Of a stretch of 20,675 bases of DNA, positions 13,414 to 18,983 are shown in pieces. Position 1 is the first letter of the stretch, and every line of letters begins with the position of its first letter. A program made the translations under genes and the position numbers. This stretch comes from a virus. Location of the stretch: positions 1 to 20,675 of the IMG/VR virus record IMGVR_UViG_3300030109_005280. The stretch is one strand, 5' to 3'. The notes beneath the pieces were generated by a model. It saw nothing but the letters and a program-made list of their open reading frames with translations. It did no database searches and was not told the DNA's origin.

Positions 13414-13623
13414 CTATACAGTAAATGTTGTTTCAAACCACTCAAAATTAGACTCATTTTCCATAAAATCTTCACTACCATTTTCTTCTACCCTCCATTT
13501 GTTATGTTTTTTTAACCATTCATTAAAAGATAGAAGTGTCGTATCTTCATATGAATAAGGATTACCATTACTATCCCCTCTATACATTATGGTTGTTACT
13601 GTTATTTCTTTTTTATCACTCAT
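13414..13623 (-). CDS. Hypothetical protein, 69 aa
   Basis: Strong ribosome binding site GGAGGTGAG before the ATG, which lies inside the end of the preceding gene. The product (MSDKKEITVTTIMYRGDSNG, SFNEWLKKHNKWRVEENG, NFEWFETTFTV) has the strand-helix-strand pattern of small phage proteins, with a FNEWLKKHN helix. No family can be named. Confidence 0.7.
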   Translation of the reverse strand: MSDKKEITVTTIMYRGDSNGNPYSYEDTTLLSFNEWLKKHNKWRVEENGSEDFMENESNFEWFETTFTV

Positions 13624-13852
13624 TGCTCACCTCCTCTACGTAAGTATTACAATCATCACCAATTTCTGTGCCTAAAAAAGTAGACTTAAATCTTCTGCCT
13701 TTCTCACCACCTAAATAGGTATAGCCGTCTTTTAATATACAACCTTGAGCTATTTCCATAACCTCATCTTTTGATAGTTTTACATCACTTTCCACATTAA
13801 ATGCTCTTACATCAACAGAACTTTCTTCATATATATATTTATATTTACTCAT
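13616..13852 (-). CDS. Hypothetical protein, 78 aa
   Basis: GAGGTGAAAG precedes the ATG. The protein starts MSKYKYIYEESSVDVRAFNV, has a charged helix (KLSKDEVMEIAQGC) and ends with an acidic tail (CNTYVEEVSNE). There are two cysteines, no membrane span and no motif. It lies 12 nt after the HNH gene and overlaps the next gene by 8 nt. Confidence 0.7.
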   Translation of the reverse strand: MSKYKYIYEESSVDVRAFNVESDVKLSKDEVMEIAQGCILKDGYTYLGGEKGRRFKSTFLGTEIGDDCNTYVEEVSNE

Positions 13853-13864
13853 CTTTCACCTCTC

Positions 13865-14584
13865 TTAGTTAAAAATACCAAAATCAACTGCTTGAACTTG
13901 TCGTCTTGCAATTTCAATTGGTACTGCGTTTTTTTGTGCATTGGTCGCCCATTGCGTAAATACTACATTATCTTTTCTTCTACCTCGTGCCGTTACATAA
14001 CCAATCCCGCTTGAGTGTGGTTGAATACGGTCAACCGATACATTGGTCATAGGTCGTAGATCTCCCGAATCTGCATCCCAATGAATAAAGGTAAATGGCT
14101 CACCCGTATAATAATCATTACGTCCATAGACACTTACATATTTGAGATAGTAAGCCCAAAACTTTTCCCAACCCGTACTGCTTTTAGTATCTACAAACGA
14201 ACAAGCGATATCATTTTCTCGTACTCTGGTTTTCATAGAATTGTATAAACCGCGAACAAAACGTTCTTCATTGCCATTCATTCTTTCTATGAGAATCACG
14301 GCTCTTTTTTGCTCATTCAATCTTTTTGTAACTTTTTTCCCTTTGGGTGTTTTGTTGTACGCATTTTTCTTTTTCTTAATTTCTTTTGAGTTTTTGTCAT
14401 AATACTGCTCAGAATAAACTTTAATTGTTTTCTTACCTTTTCTACTTTTACTGTATTTTTCTTTTGCTTTTTTTCTAGACTTTTTACCCTCGGGACTTTT
14501 ACCCCATAACTGACGATAAGCCTTGCGGTATTCCGCATAAGTCGCAAAGTCGTTTCTATCTAAACCCATTTTATCTTTCATCAT
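13865..14584 (-). CDS. HNH-family endonuclease with basic repeat N-terminus
   Basis: 239 residues. The C-terminal part has the HNH (His-Me finger) layout: YYTGEPF (158-164), NVSVDRIQP (181-189), GYV (195-197), then DNVVFTQWATNAQKNAVP with N206, N215 and K218. The usual zinc cysteines are not evident. Residues about 28-95 are very Lys-rich with loose repeats of the type P-x-G-K-K (SPEGKK, SRKGKK, TPKGKK), probably DNA-binding. It could be a free-standing homing endonuclease or a packaging or recombination nuclease. The first of two tandem ATGs gives 14584; the second (14581) is better spaced from AAGGGGG. The start overlaps the upstream stop. Confidence 0.72.
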   Translation of the reverse strand: MMKDKMGLDRNDFATYAEYRKAYRQLWGKSPEGKKSRKKAKEKYSKSRKGKKTIKVYSEQYYDKNSKEIKKKKNAYNKTPKGKKVTKRLNEQKRAVILIERMNGNEERFVRGLYNSMKTRVRENDIACSFVDTKSSTGWEKFWAYYLKYVSVYGRNDYYTGEPFTFIHWDADSGDLRPMTNVSVDRIQPHSSGIGYVTARGRRKDNVVFTQWATNAQKNAVPIEIARRQVQAVDFGIFN

Positions 14585-14730
14585 TCCCCCTTATTTATTA
14601 AAAATTGTCTAAATTCTTCATGCGTTATATCTACCCCTTCTTTTTCTATCCAGTCTAAAATCATTGGCTCAAGGTTTTTCCATATTACAACCTCGGCAAA
14701 TAACTCTAATAAAACTTTTTGTTTATCCAT
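14581..14730 (-). CDS. Small hypothetical protein, 49 aa
   Basis: ATG 14730 overlaps the upstream stop as TAATG, and the stop overlaps the HNH start. The product, MDKQKVLLELFAEVVIWKNL, then MILDWIEKEGVDITHEEFRQ, is acidic and helical. Its pattern is common among short phage proteins but has no assigned function. The AAGGGGG near its end serves the HNH gene. Confidence 0.65.
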   Translation of the reverse strand: MDKQKVLLELFAEVVIWKNLEPMILDWIEKEGVDITHEEFRQFLINKGE

Positions 14731-14963
14731 TACGCCCCCTTTTCACAAGCATAATCAAAAAGAAAATCTACATACCATTTTTCTTCACCAAAATGTTTAT
14801 AGACTTCATAATGATTAATGCCCTCTGCGATACAATGTTCTTTATCTACTACAGCCCAATCTTCTGAATCATCGTGTCTAGTAAATAAAGTACCATTAAT
14901 ATCCATTGTATATTCACACCCATGTGGCTCATATTCAAATACTATTCGTGAAAAAATATTCAT
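14730..14963 (-). CDS. Hypothetical protein, 77 aa
   Basis: The frame extends upstream to 15053, but a GGAGGTAG ribosome binding site and an intergenic hairpin at 14989-15006 place the start at ATG 14963 (MNIFSRIVFEYEPHG). The rest is rich in acidic and aromatic residues (RHDDSEDWAVVDKEHC, HFGEEKWYVDFLFDYACEKG). Three cysteines are present. No family recognised. Confidence 0.65.
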   Translation of the reverse strand: MNIFSRIVFEYEPHGCEYTMDINGTLFTRHDDSEDWAVVDKEHCIAEGINHYEVYKHFGEEKWYVDFLFDYACEKGA

Positions 14964-14988
14964 CAATTTTACTACCTCCATTAAAAGT

Positions 14989-15006
14989 GGGGGTATTGCT
15001 ACCCCC
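14989..15006 (-). terminator. GNRA-loop hairpin between minus-strand genes
   Basis: On the minus strand GGGGGTA, loop GCAA, TACCCCC, followed by ACTTTTAATGGAGG. It is a perfect 7-bp stem with a GNRA tetraloop directly before the ribosome binding site of the next gene. It lacks a strong T run, so it may be an attenuator or mRNA-processing or stability element as much as a terminator. Confidence 0.55.
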
Positions 15007-15013
15007 GTTGATA

Positions 15014-15271
15014 TTAAAGAACTCTGTCTAATAACTGATAAGGCACGTTCCACGTACCGATTTCAGTTTTGATTTTAGCTCTAGTAGGGTTTTTCTTGAG
15101 TACATTACCCTCTATTAGTTCACCGTTATGCTTAAATTGAACTGCACCCCCTATATCTAAATGCTGTTTGATCTTCAAAGCTAGTGAATCCCTTGCCCAT
15201 AAAGTCAGTTCCCTATGCTCTTCGGCGGTAAGCTCGCCTATATCGTTTTTTACCTGTTCTAGTATTGCCAT
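15014..15271 (-). CDS. Small SH3-like phage protein, 85 aa
   Basis: The N-terminal half is helical (MAILEQVKNDIGELTAEEHR). The second half (GGAVQFKHNGELIEGNVLKK, then KTEIGTWNVPYQLLDRV) has the pattern of a small conserved phage domain: a strand, G-x-V-x-x-x-N, and an ending W-x-V-P-x-x-L. That pattern suggests a five-stranded SH3-like barrel that might bind nucleic acid or protein. The ATG follows a CGAGGACAG leader. Function is not known. Confidence 0.7.
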   Translation of the reverse strand: MAILEQVKNDIGELTAEEHRELTLWARDSLALKIKQHLDIGGAVQFKHNGELIEGNVLKKNPTRAKIKTEIGTWNVPYQLLDRVL

Positions 15272-15302
15272 TTTTCTGTCCTCGTTTTAGTTTAAATTAA
15301 AT

Positions 15303-15323
15303 GCCACTTTTGTAGGGAGTGGC
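15303..15323 (-). terminator. Hairpin between minus-strand genes
   Basis: On the minus strand GCCACT, a 9-nt loop, AGTGGC, then ATTTAATTTAAAC and the CGAGGACAG leader of the next gene. It has the same position and flanking TTTAAACTAA block as the hairpins near 18.2 and 18.5 kb, but a weaker stem. Confidence 0.45.
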
Positions 15324-15339
15324 TAACCCTTATAACCTT

Positions 15340-15543
15340 CTAGCCCTTTGCAAGTTCTGAAAGTAATCTTGCCATTTTGTTATTGTAGAACTTTGTTTGC
15401 TCTTCAAAGTATTTAATTTCATGTTCCTCTAGTTTTCTTGAGCCAAACTTATTCCTTGCTTTCAATAATCTGCTAGTCCATTCGTTAATCTCTTTTGATA
15501 ACAGATACACATTGTGCAAGTTTATCTTATATTTATCTTCCAT
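15340..15543 (-). CDS. Small coiled-coil-like protein, 67 aa
   Basis: First gene of the 15543-12197 minus-strand operon, with an ACGAGGACAG leader before the ATG and promoter P6 about 35 nt upstream. The product (MEDKYKINLHNVYLLSKEIN, EWTSRLLKARNKFGSRKLEE, YFEEQTKFYNNKMARLLSEL) is almost all helix with heptad-like leucines. No family recognised. As the promoter-proximal gene it is probably expressed early and strongly, which is inference. Confidence 0.65.
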   Translation of the reverse strand: MEDKYKINLHNVYLLSKEINEWTSRLLKARNKFGSRKLEEHEIKYFEEQTKFYNNKMARLLSELAKG

Positions 15544-15577
15544 TTTTCTGTCCTCGTTTAGTTAATGTTACCTTATA

Positions 15578-15605
15578 ATTATCTCATGTAGATAGGATAT
15601 TGCAA
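15578..15605 (-). promoter_or_regulatory. Promoter P6 of the minus-strand operon
   Basis: On the minus strand TTGCAA (15605-15600), 16-nt spacer TATCCTATCTACATGA, then GATAAT (15583-15578). The spacer matches the operator-like motif of P1. An additional TATCTTATCTAGATA copy is upstream at about 15632-15617 on the same strand. Confidence 0.6.
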
Positions 15606-15765
15606 CTACTTTTTAATATCTAGATAAGATATAGAAAAGATACATGAATCACGGGGCACGGTACAATGAAATGTTTTTATAGTCCCAATAAGTAGGTTTT
15701 ATGTCCTAATCCCCCTAATGCACTTCCTTAGAGATTTTTTTTTAAATGAAAAGTCCTAGAGAGCA

Positions 15766-15866
15766 AAAGTTTTAGGAAAACAGGAAATATAGTGTATCAA
15801 TAGGAATGTAGAGAATTTAACTTTAGGAAAGTTTTAGGAATATTCCTAAAGTTTTAGGAAAAAGAG
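15766..15866. repeat. AAAGTTTTAGGAA iterons with palindrome
   Basis: Copies at 15766-15780, 15828-15840 and 15848-15860 plus a partial CTTTAGGAAAG at 15821-15831. The middle copies form the perfect palindrome TTTAGGAATATTCCTAAA at 15833-15850. Spaced direct repeats around a dyad suit binding by a replication initiator or a regulator. Confidence 0.65.
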
Positions 15867-15927
15867 AGGAAGTCCCTATGGAATTTTATTTTTTTATTTT
15901 TTTTTGTAAGGAATGACATTAGGGGAA

Positions 15928-16185
15928 TTAGTCTTGAATTTCTATTTCGTGCATTTCTACAATACAGTTTTTGAGTATTAAATCTAAACCACCCCAACCA
16001 CCGTCAGACGTGTAAGTATTACATAATTTAATAGAATCTTTATCCTTGTGTATTAAATATCCAATACTGTAAGCGAGGACATATTTTTCTTTGGTTATTT
16101 CTTCTATACTTTTCCATGAACTATCTCCTATATGATCTTTCCAAATTACAAGATAAAGCGGAAAGTTAGGTTTATTCGTTTTCAT
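15928..16185 (-). CDS. Conserved small phage protein of unknown function, 85 aa
   Basis: Start placed at ATG 16185 (MKTNKPNFPLYLVIWKDHIG), overlapping the upstream gene's stop; the frame is open to 16206 without a better site. The sequence follows a pattern common in phage and plasmid proteins: a strand ending I-W-x-D, then D-S-S-W, a helix, YSIGYLIHKDKDSIKL, a variable loop with NTYTSDGGWGG, and a final strand. Family members have no known function. Last gene of a two-gene unit. Confidence 0.7.
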   Translation of the reverse strand: MKTNKPNFPLYLVIWKDHIGDSSWKSIEEITKEKYVLAYSIGYLIHKDKDSIKLCNTYTSDGGWGGLDLILKNCIVEMHEIEIQD

Positions 16186-16489
16186 CTTCAACCACAACTG
16201 CCACATTTTCTGCTGATAATATTTTTTTAATTATTTCTATATTAGAAAGAATATCATGTGGGTGAACTTCAATGTGAGTAAGTCCATTTTCTTCATGGTG
16301 TATAATCTCAGGATATTCCTTGCTTAATAGTTTTTTAGTGTAAGCGGTGTAGTAGGCATTTTCAATTCTCTTTTTGATAGCTTTATCTAAGCTCAAATAA
16401 TAATAAATAAATCTATCCGAATCCTGTTGAGTATCAATATCAAGCAAAGAAACCGTAAAATTTCCAAATTTATCCATTTTTTGTTCCAT
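16172..16489 (-). CDS. Hypothetical protein, 105 aa
   Basis: ATG 16489 is preferred because GGTGA lies 5 nt upstream; an in-frame ATG at 16501 lacks a site. The product (MEQKMDKFGNFTVSLLDIDT, then LDKAIKKRIENAYYTAYTKK and a His-rich middle EIIHHEENGLTHIEVHPHD) ends in a Val-rich strand and an acidic tail. No family recognised. It is divergent from the VRR-NUC gene, and the short AT-rich gap between them must hold both promoters. Confidence 0.65.
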   Translation of the reverse strand: MEQKMDKFGNFTVSLLDIDTQQDSDRFIYYYLSLDKAIKKRIENAYYTAYTKKLLSKEYPEIIHHEENGLTHIEVHPHDILSNIEIIKKILSAENVAVVVEDENE

Positions 16490-16556
16490 TTCAATCACCA
16501 TTTTTTTGGTTTATATGTTATATTCTATCAAAAATTGTAAAGAAAAAGCACCCCCT

Positions 16557-16940
16557 ATGAAGATAAGCGAATCAAATTTGTGGAAAAGGATTAACTTGAT
16601 TCAAAAGCCCAATAAAAATTGGCACTTAACACGCATTGAAAGCCCCACCGTATGCGGAATACCCGATATTTTTGGTATCATTGACGGGCATAATTTTTGG
16701 CTAGAATTAAAAGCAAATAATGCTAAGAATTTGAACTTAACAAAATTTCAAATTAACTGGCATATTAAATATCAATCTTGTGGCGGTGTGGTTCGTATTC
16801 TTAATTGGTTACCCCCGCAAAGCACCCTTGAACTTCTAGAGGTACAAGAAGACCGCTCCGTGAGCCGTGTATCATGTTACGACAAACAAAAAACCTTTGA
16901 CGAGAACCTGCGGGAAATGCTCCAACGAGCAAGAAAATAA
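16557..16940 (+). CDS. VRR-NUC domain nuclease
   Basis: A 127-residue single-domain nuclease from ATG 16557, which matches the usual family start; in-frame TTG 16506 and ATG 16515 would add up to 17 residues and have no better ribosome binding site. Motifs: E5 in the first helix (ESNLWKR), RIES (26-29), GIPD (34-37), ELK (50-52) and a helix with Q65 followed by CGGVVRIL. These are the PD-(D/E)XK residues of VRR-NUC proteins, such as the FAN1 nuclease domain and stand-alone phage enzymes. The latter are proposed structure-specific or Holliday-junction nucleases, probably resolving replication intermediates before packaging. The stop codon lies in a perfect hairpin. Confidence 0.88.
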   Translation: MKISESNLWKRINLIQKPNKNWHLTRIESPTVCGIPDIFGIIDGHNFWLELKANNAKNLNLTKFQINWHIKYQSCGGVVRILNWLPPQSTLELLEVQEDRSVSRVSCYDKQKTFDENLREMLQRARK

Positions 16941-16964
16941 AATCGCGTAGCGATTTTATTTTCT
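16932..16964 (+). terminator. Perfect 15-bp hairpin over the VRR-NUC stop codon
   Basis: AGAAAATAAAATCGC (16932-16946) pairs fully with GCGATTTTATTTTCT (16950-16964) around a 3-nt loop. The last coding residues are inside the stem. The T-rich right arm suits termination, but it is not followed by a T run. Confidence 0.65.
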
Positions 16965-17095
16965 ACCATACCATACCATATCACCATATCACCATATTAG
17001 AATATGCTAATATTCGCGTACCATATCATATCCATATCTATATCATAATCTAATTATATTAGAATATTAGAATATACTAATGCTCCGCGGATCGT
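16965..17095. repeat. CCATA tandem and AT-palindrome cluster R1
   Basis: CCATA/CCATATCA units run from 16965, then an inverted repeat GAATAT-GCTA-ATATTC followed by GCGTACCATATCATA (17000-17030), then further TATTAGAATAT units to about 17080. The block TGCTAATATTCGC is repeated at about 17714 and 19105. Confidence 0.7.
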
Positions 17096-17130
17096 GTTTC
17101 TTGAAAAGTCAAATAAAAAAAATTAATCAC

Positions 17131-17199
17131 GGTCATAAAAACAATTCATTGGACTATCTTAGCTAGCTATGATATAATAAAAGGGTGGTTGAGGGCGGG
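17131..17199 (+). promoter_or_regulatory. Promoter P4 in duplicated 69-bp cassette with G-rich initial transcript
   Basis: TTGGAC (17149-17154), 18-nt spacer, extended -10 TGATATAAT (TATAAT at 17173-17178). The spacer and -10 contain the near-palindrome TATCTTAGCTAGCTATGATA. Four bases after the -10 comes GGGTGGTTGAGGGCGGG (17183-17199). The cassette aligns without gaps to 18908-18976 with 57 of 69 bases identical. Confidence 0.65.
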
Positions 17200-17237
17200 A
17201 ATATATAAAAATAATTAAAAATAAGTAAAATAAGTGC

Positions 17238-17266
17238 TTGACTATCCTATGAAGATAGGACATAAT
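17238..17266 (+). promoter_or_regulatory. Promoter P2 with dyad operator in the spacer
   Basis: TTGACT (17238-17243), exactly 17 nt, CATAAT (17261-17266). The spacer is ATCCTATGAAGATAGGA, containing the dyad CCTAT-N4-ATAGG. The leader then has AATGAGGAT before ATG 17300. Confidence 0.7.
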
Positions 17267-17299
17267 TAACTCACGATTAATTATTAATGAGGATTTAAA

Positions 17300-17641
17300 A
17301 TGGAATACAGAACACAGGAACAGTTTGACGAAATGTGTCTCAGTTTGATCAATGGTAATTTCAGTCAAGCTGTAGCTCAGTACGTTGAGTATGGCTTCAA
17401 CGCTCAAGACTTACGCGTCATGGTTGATAATACCCAATGGTTACATGATAACCCATACTTCAGCAGTGAAGACTTTTATCAGGTTATTGAATCAGCTAGT
17501 AAAATGAGCTATATCTATTATAAAGATGTTGAAAGTGTGATATCTCGTCTTACAGAAATTACCAAAGATAAATGCTCTACACCAAGAGATATAATAGAGG
17601 CCCACGAGTTAAGGTCTAAGCTACAAAAAATTAGTAGCTAA
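17300..17641 (+). CDS. Hypothetical protein, 113 aa, from an operator-controlled promoter
   Basis: ATG 17300 follows the AATGAGGATTTAAA leader and tandem promoters P4 and P2, and a strong terminator begins just after the stop, so this is a monocistronic unit. The product (MEYRTQEQFDEMCLSLINGN, FSQAVAQYVEYGFNAQDLRV, NPYFSSEDFYQVIESASKMS) is acidic and helical throughout, with a C-terminal helix of charged residues. No catalytic motif, signal peptide or membrane span. The dedicated control region suggests a regulatory or early host-interaction role, but the family is unknown. Confidence 0.75.
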   Translation: MEYRTQEQFDEMCLSLINGNFSQAVAQYVEYGFNAQDLRVMVDNTQWLHDNPYFSSEDFYQVIESASKMSYIYYKDVESVISRLTEITKDKCSTPRDIIEAHELRSKLQKISS

Positions 17642-17643
17642 CT

Positions 17644-17675
17644 AAAAAGCCCCGTGATCCTTGCGGGGCTTTTTT
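17644..17675 (+). terminator. Intrinsic terminator after gene 17300
   Basis: AAAAAGCCCCG (17644-17654) pairs with CGGGGCTTTTT around a 9-nt loop and ends in a T run. A textbook factor-independent terminator, partly bidirectional. Confidence 0.92.
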
Positions 17676-17775
17676 ATACCATACCATATTAGAATATTAT
17701 TATATTAGACTATGCTAATATTCGCGTACCATACCATATCATATACCATACCATATCATATCATATCATATGGAT
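17676..17775. repeat. CCATA tandem and AT-palindrome cluster R2
   Basis: Begins directly after the terminator: CCATACCATATTAGAAT, then TATTAGACTATGCTAATATT followed by CGCGTACCATACC (from 17703), then a run of CATAT(C/A) units to the CATATGG near 17772. The 17703-17743 part closely matches 16995-17030 of R1. Confidence 0.7.
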
Positions 17776-17837
17776 CGTCATCTTTATCCTTATCTATATC
17801 TTAATCTTAATCTTTATTATTTTTTAAAAAAGAAAAA

Positions 17838-17873
17838 GCGGAACAGATTAAATGAGGATAAAACCTGTTCCGC
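17838..17873 (-). terminator. Terminator of the 18794-17886 minus-strand genes with anti-leader loop
   Basis: On the minus strand GCGGAACAG, an 18-nt loop, CTGTTCCGC, then TTTTTCTTTTTT. The 9-bp stem and T run make a good terminator. The loop contains TATCCTCATT, complementary to the AATGAGGAT(A) leaders used by genes in this region. Confidence 0.75.
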
Positions 17874-17885
17874 CGTACTCGGTAA

Positions 17886-17981
17886 TTAGTCTGAATACTC
17901 CATGATTATTAATAACCCAATTCCTGCAATTATTAAACCTAAACCTATGCCTACTACTAAACCTGTTAGATATAAACTCAT
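17886..17981 (-). CDS. 31-residue single-span membrane peptide
   Basis: The ATG overlaps the previous stop (ATGA) and has AGGTGA upstream. Nearly the whole peptide is one hydrophobic, glycine-rich helix (TGLVVGIGLGLIIAGIGLLI) with a short acidic end (MEYSD). It should insert in the inner membrane. The G-x-G-x-G-x-I pattern could drive oligomerisation. Candidates are a membrane-depolarising or exclusion peptide, or a holin-like or toxic mini-protein; sequence alone cannot choose. It is the last gene before the terminator at 17838-17873. Confidence 0.65.
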   Translation of the reverse strand: MSLYLTGLVVGIGLGLIIAGIGLLIIMEYSD

Positions 17982-18205
17982 AGTTCACCTCGCTTGAATT
18001 TTGCGTAATCGCTGTTGTTTTGCTCGTTTACTTTTGCTTGTATTTTTAGATCTGTAAAGTAATTCTGAATATCAAAGTGAGCAGTCTCATACCAGTTAAC
18101 TTTCTCAACCATTCTAACTTGATCTTCTTTAAGACTATACTCATTTGGATGATCTTTAAAAAAATTGTTTATCATTGTTTTCTGTTTTTTGTTTAGTTTT
18201 CTCAT
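17978..18205 (-). CDS. Hypothetical protein, 75 aa
   Basis: Starts after an AATGAGGAAAG leader with a GNRA hairpin just upstream. Basic N-terminus (MRKLNKKQKTMINNFFKDHP), a middle with YETAHFDIQNYFTDLKIQAK and a basic C-terminus. Mostly helical and soluble. It overlaps the membrane-peptide gene by ATGA, so the two are probably made together. Not recognised. Confidence 0.7.
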   Translation of the reverse strand: MRKLNKKQKTMINNFFKDHPNEYSLKEDQVRMVEKVNWYETAHFDIQNYFTDLKIQAKVNEQNNSDYAKFKRGEL

Positions 18206-18224
18206 TATCTTTCCTCATTAAAAT

Positions 18225-18246
18225 GCGAGAGCCTTTCGGCTCTCGC
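18225..18246 (-). terminator. GAAA-loop hairpin between minus-strand genes
   Basis: On the minus strand GCGAGAGCC, loop GAAA, GGCTCTCGC, then ATTTTAATGAGGA. A perfect 9-bp stem sits about 20 nt before the ATG at 18205. The flank TTTAAACTAACC is identical to the next hairpin at 18524. Confidence 0.65.
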
Positions 18247-18253
18247 GGTTAGT

Positions 18254-18502
18254 TTAAATTACTCCCTGAAATTTATATTCCTTTACTTCAGGAAATTCCT
18301 TTTTAACTCTATATAACGCTTCAGCTAAATGCACCGCACTATATGTTTTTTGCCTATTGCCATCTAACATAAAAACATAGCTTTTAGGTTCATCTGAACA
18401 GTGGGGAAATATAATTGCCCACGCATCTACATACTTTTTCTTACCTTTATGTATATAACTCCAATCTTTTAAAGCGTCAGGTTTATTCCATTCTTCATTC
18501 AT
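18254..18502 (-). CDS. Hypothetical protein, 82 aa
   Basis: Leader AATGAGGACAACGAT precedes the ATG. The product (MNEEWNKPDALKDWSYIHKG, KKYVDAWAIIFPHCSDEPKS, a middle LDGNRQKTYSAVHLAEALYR, then FPEVKEYKFQGVI) alternates strands with one clear helix. The fold looks globular and small; no motif known to me. It is flanked on both sides by GAAA-loop hairpins, so its message is probably a discrete, hairpin-bounded segment. Confidence 0.7.
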   Translation of the reverse strand: MNEEWNKPDALKDWSYIHKGKKKYVDAWAIIFPHCSDEPKSYVFMLDGNRQKTYSAVHLAEALYRVKKEFPEVKEYKFQGVI

Positions 18503-18523
18503 ATCGTTGTCCTCATTAAAAGT

Positions 18524-18545
18524 GCAAGGGCCTTTCGGCCCTTGC
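18524..18545 (-). terminator. GAAA-loop hairpin between minus-strand genes
   Basis: On the minus strand GCAAGGGCC, loop GAAA, GGCCCTTGC, then ACTTTTAATGAGGA. It has the same stem length, loop and flanks as the hairpin at 18225-18246 but a different stem sequence, which indicates that structure is conserved rather than sequence. Confidence 0.65.
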
Positions 18546-18557
18546 GGTTAGTTTAAA

Positions 18558-18794
18558 TTAATAGAACCAGTTTTTATTGACGGTTTTTGGTTTAAACCAA
18601 TTAATATGGCCTTTAACTACGCCAATTAAATTTGGTTTATTCCATGGTTCACGTTCCTTATATACTGGATGTACATCCATTAATTGATGAAATACATTTT
18701 CAATATCTTCCTCAGAATGTACATTTCCTTCTGGGGATACATGTAAAAAACCAACTATATCATCGTCTTTAATTACAAAACTTAATTTAGACAT
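18558..18794 (-). CDS. Hypothetical protein, 78 aa
   Basis: First gene of the 18794-17886 unit, with promoter P7 about 65 nt upstream and AATGAGGATTTTAAA before the ATG. The product (MSKLSFVIKDDDIVGFLHVS, PEGNVHSEEDIENVFHQLMD, then VVKGHINWFKPKTVNKNWFY) has two strands, a helix and a Trp-rich basic tail. No family recognised. Confidence 0.7.
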   Translation of the reverse strand: MSKLSFVIKDDDIVGFLHVSPEGNVHSEEDIENVFHQLMDVHPVYKEREPWNKPNLIGVVKGHINWFKPKTVNKNWFY

Positions 18795-18860
18795 TTTAAA
18801 ATCCTCATTATGTTAACCATGTCAGTGCGTCCTTGCACTATCTTTCTTTATCCTATACTT

Positions 18861-18889
18861 ACTATACGCCTATTATCATAGGATGTACA
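18861..18889 (-). promoter_or_regulatory. Promoter P7 with dyad operator in the spacer
   Basis: On the minus strand TGTACA (18889-18884), a 17-nt spacer TCCTATGATAATAGGCG, then TATAGT (18866-18861). The spacer holds CCTAT-N4-ATAGG, the same dyad and placement as in P2. Confidence 0.6.
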
Positions 18890-18907
18890 GTAAAAAGTTT
18901 TTATGAA

Positions 18908-18976
18908 GGTCATAAGTAAAATTGATTGGACTATCCTAGCTAGATATGATAAACTGATAGGGTGGTAGCGGGCGGG
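18908..18976 (+). promoter_or_regulatory. Promoter P5 in duplicated 69-bp cassette with G-rich initial transcript
   Basis: TTGGAC (18926-18931), 18-nt spacer, TGATAAACT with the -10 at 18950-18955. The operator-like TATCCTAGCTAGATATGATA overlaps it. Four bases later is GGGTGGTAGCGGGCGGG (18960-18976), keeping every G block of the first copy while loop bases differ. Confidence 0.6.
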
Positions 18977-18983
18977 AAGCAAA

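Larger units (their letters stand above)
15544..15927. other. Gene-free regulatory region with iterons
   Basis: No gene is visible. It holds promoter P6 and a second operator-like copy near 15617-15632, long T tracts (around 15735 and 15887-15905), and a cluster of AAAGTTTTAGGAA repeats with an 18-bp palindrome. It lies upstream of the long minus-strand operon. A replication origin or master control region is possible. Confidence 0.5.
16941..17299. other. Gene-free region: repeats R1, promoters P4 and P2
   Basis: Apart from the hairpin arm, this stretch holds CCATA/AT-palindrome cluster R1, the 69-bp promoter cassette with P4, the G-rich block and promoter P2 with its AATGAGGA leader. No gene is seen on either strand. 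Confidence 0.6.

Noticed and set aside
14317-14547. Lys/Arg-rich 76-aa protein on the minus strand
   Set aside because: It is another frame of the Lys-rich region of the HNH gene, whose frame carries recognisable motifs.
16502-16556. Divergent promoters in the 55-bp gap before the VRR-NUC gene
   Set aside because: The region is AT-rich and must drive two genes, but no -35/-10 pair with acceptable spacing stands out, so none was annotated.
17159-17407. Minus-strand protein of 82 aa
   Set aside because: It covers promoters P4 and P2 and the start of the well-supported gene at 17300.
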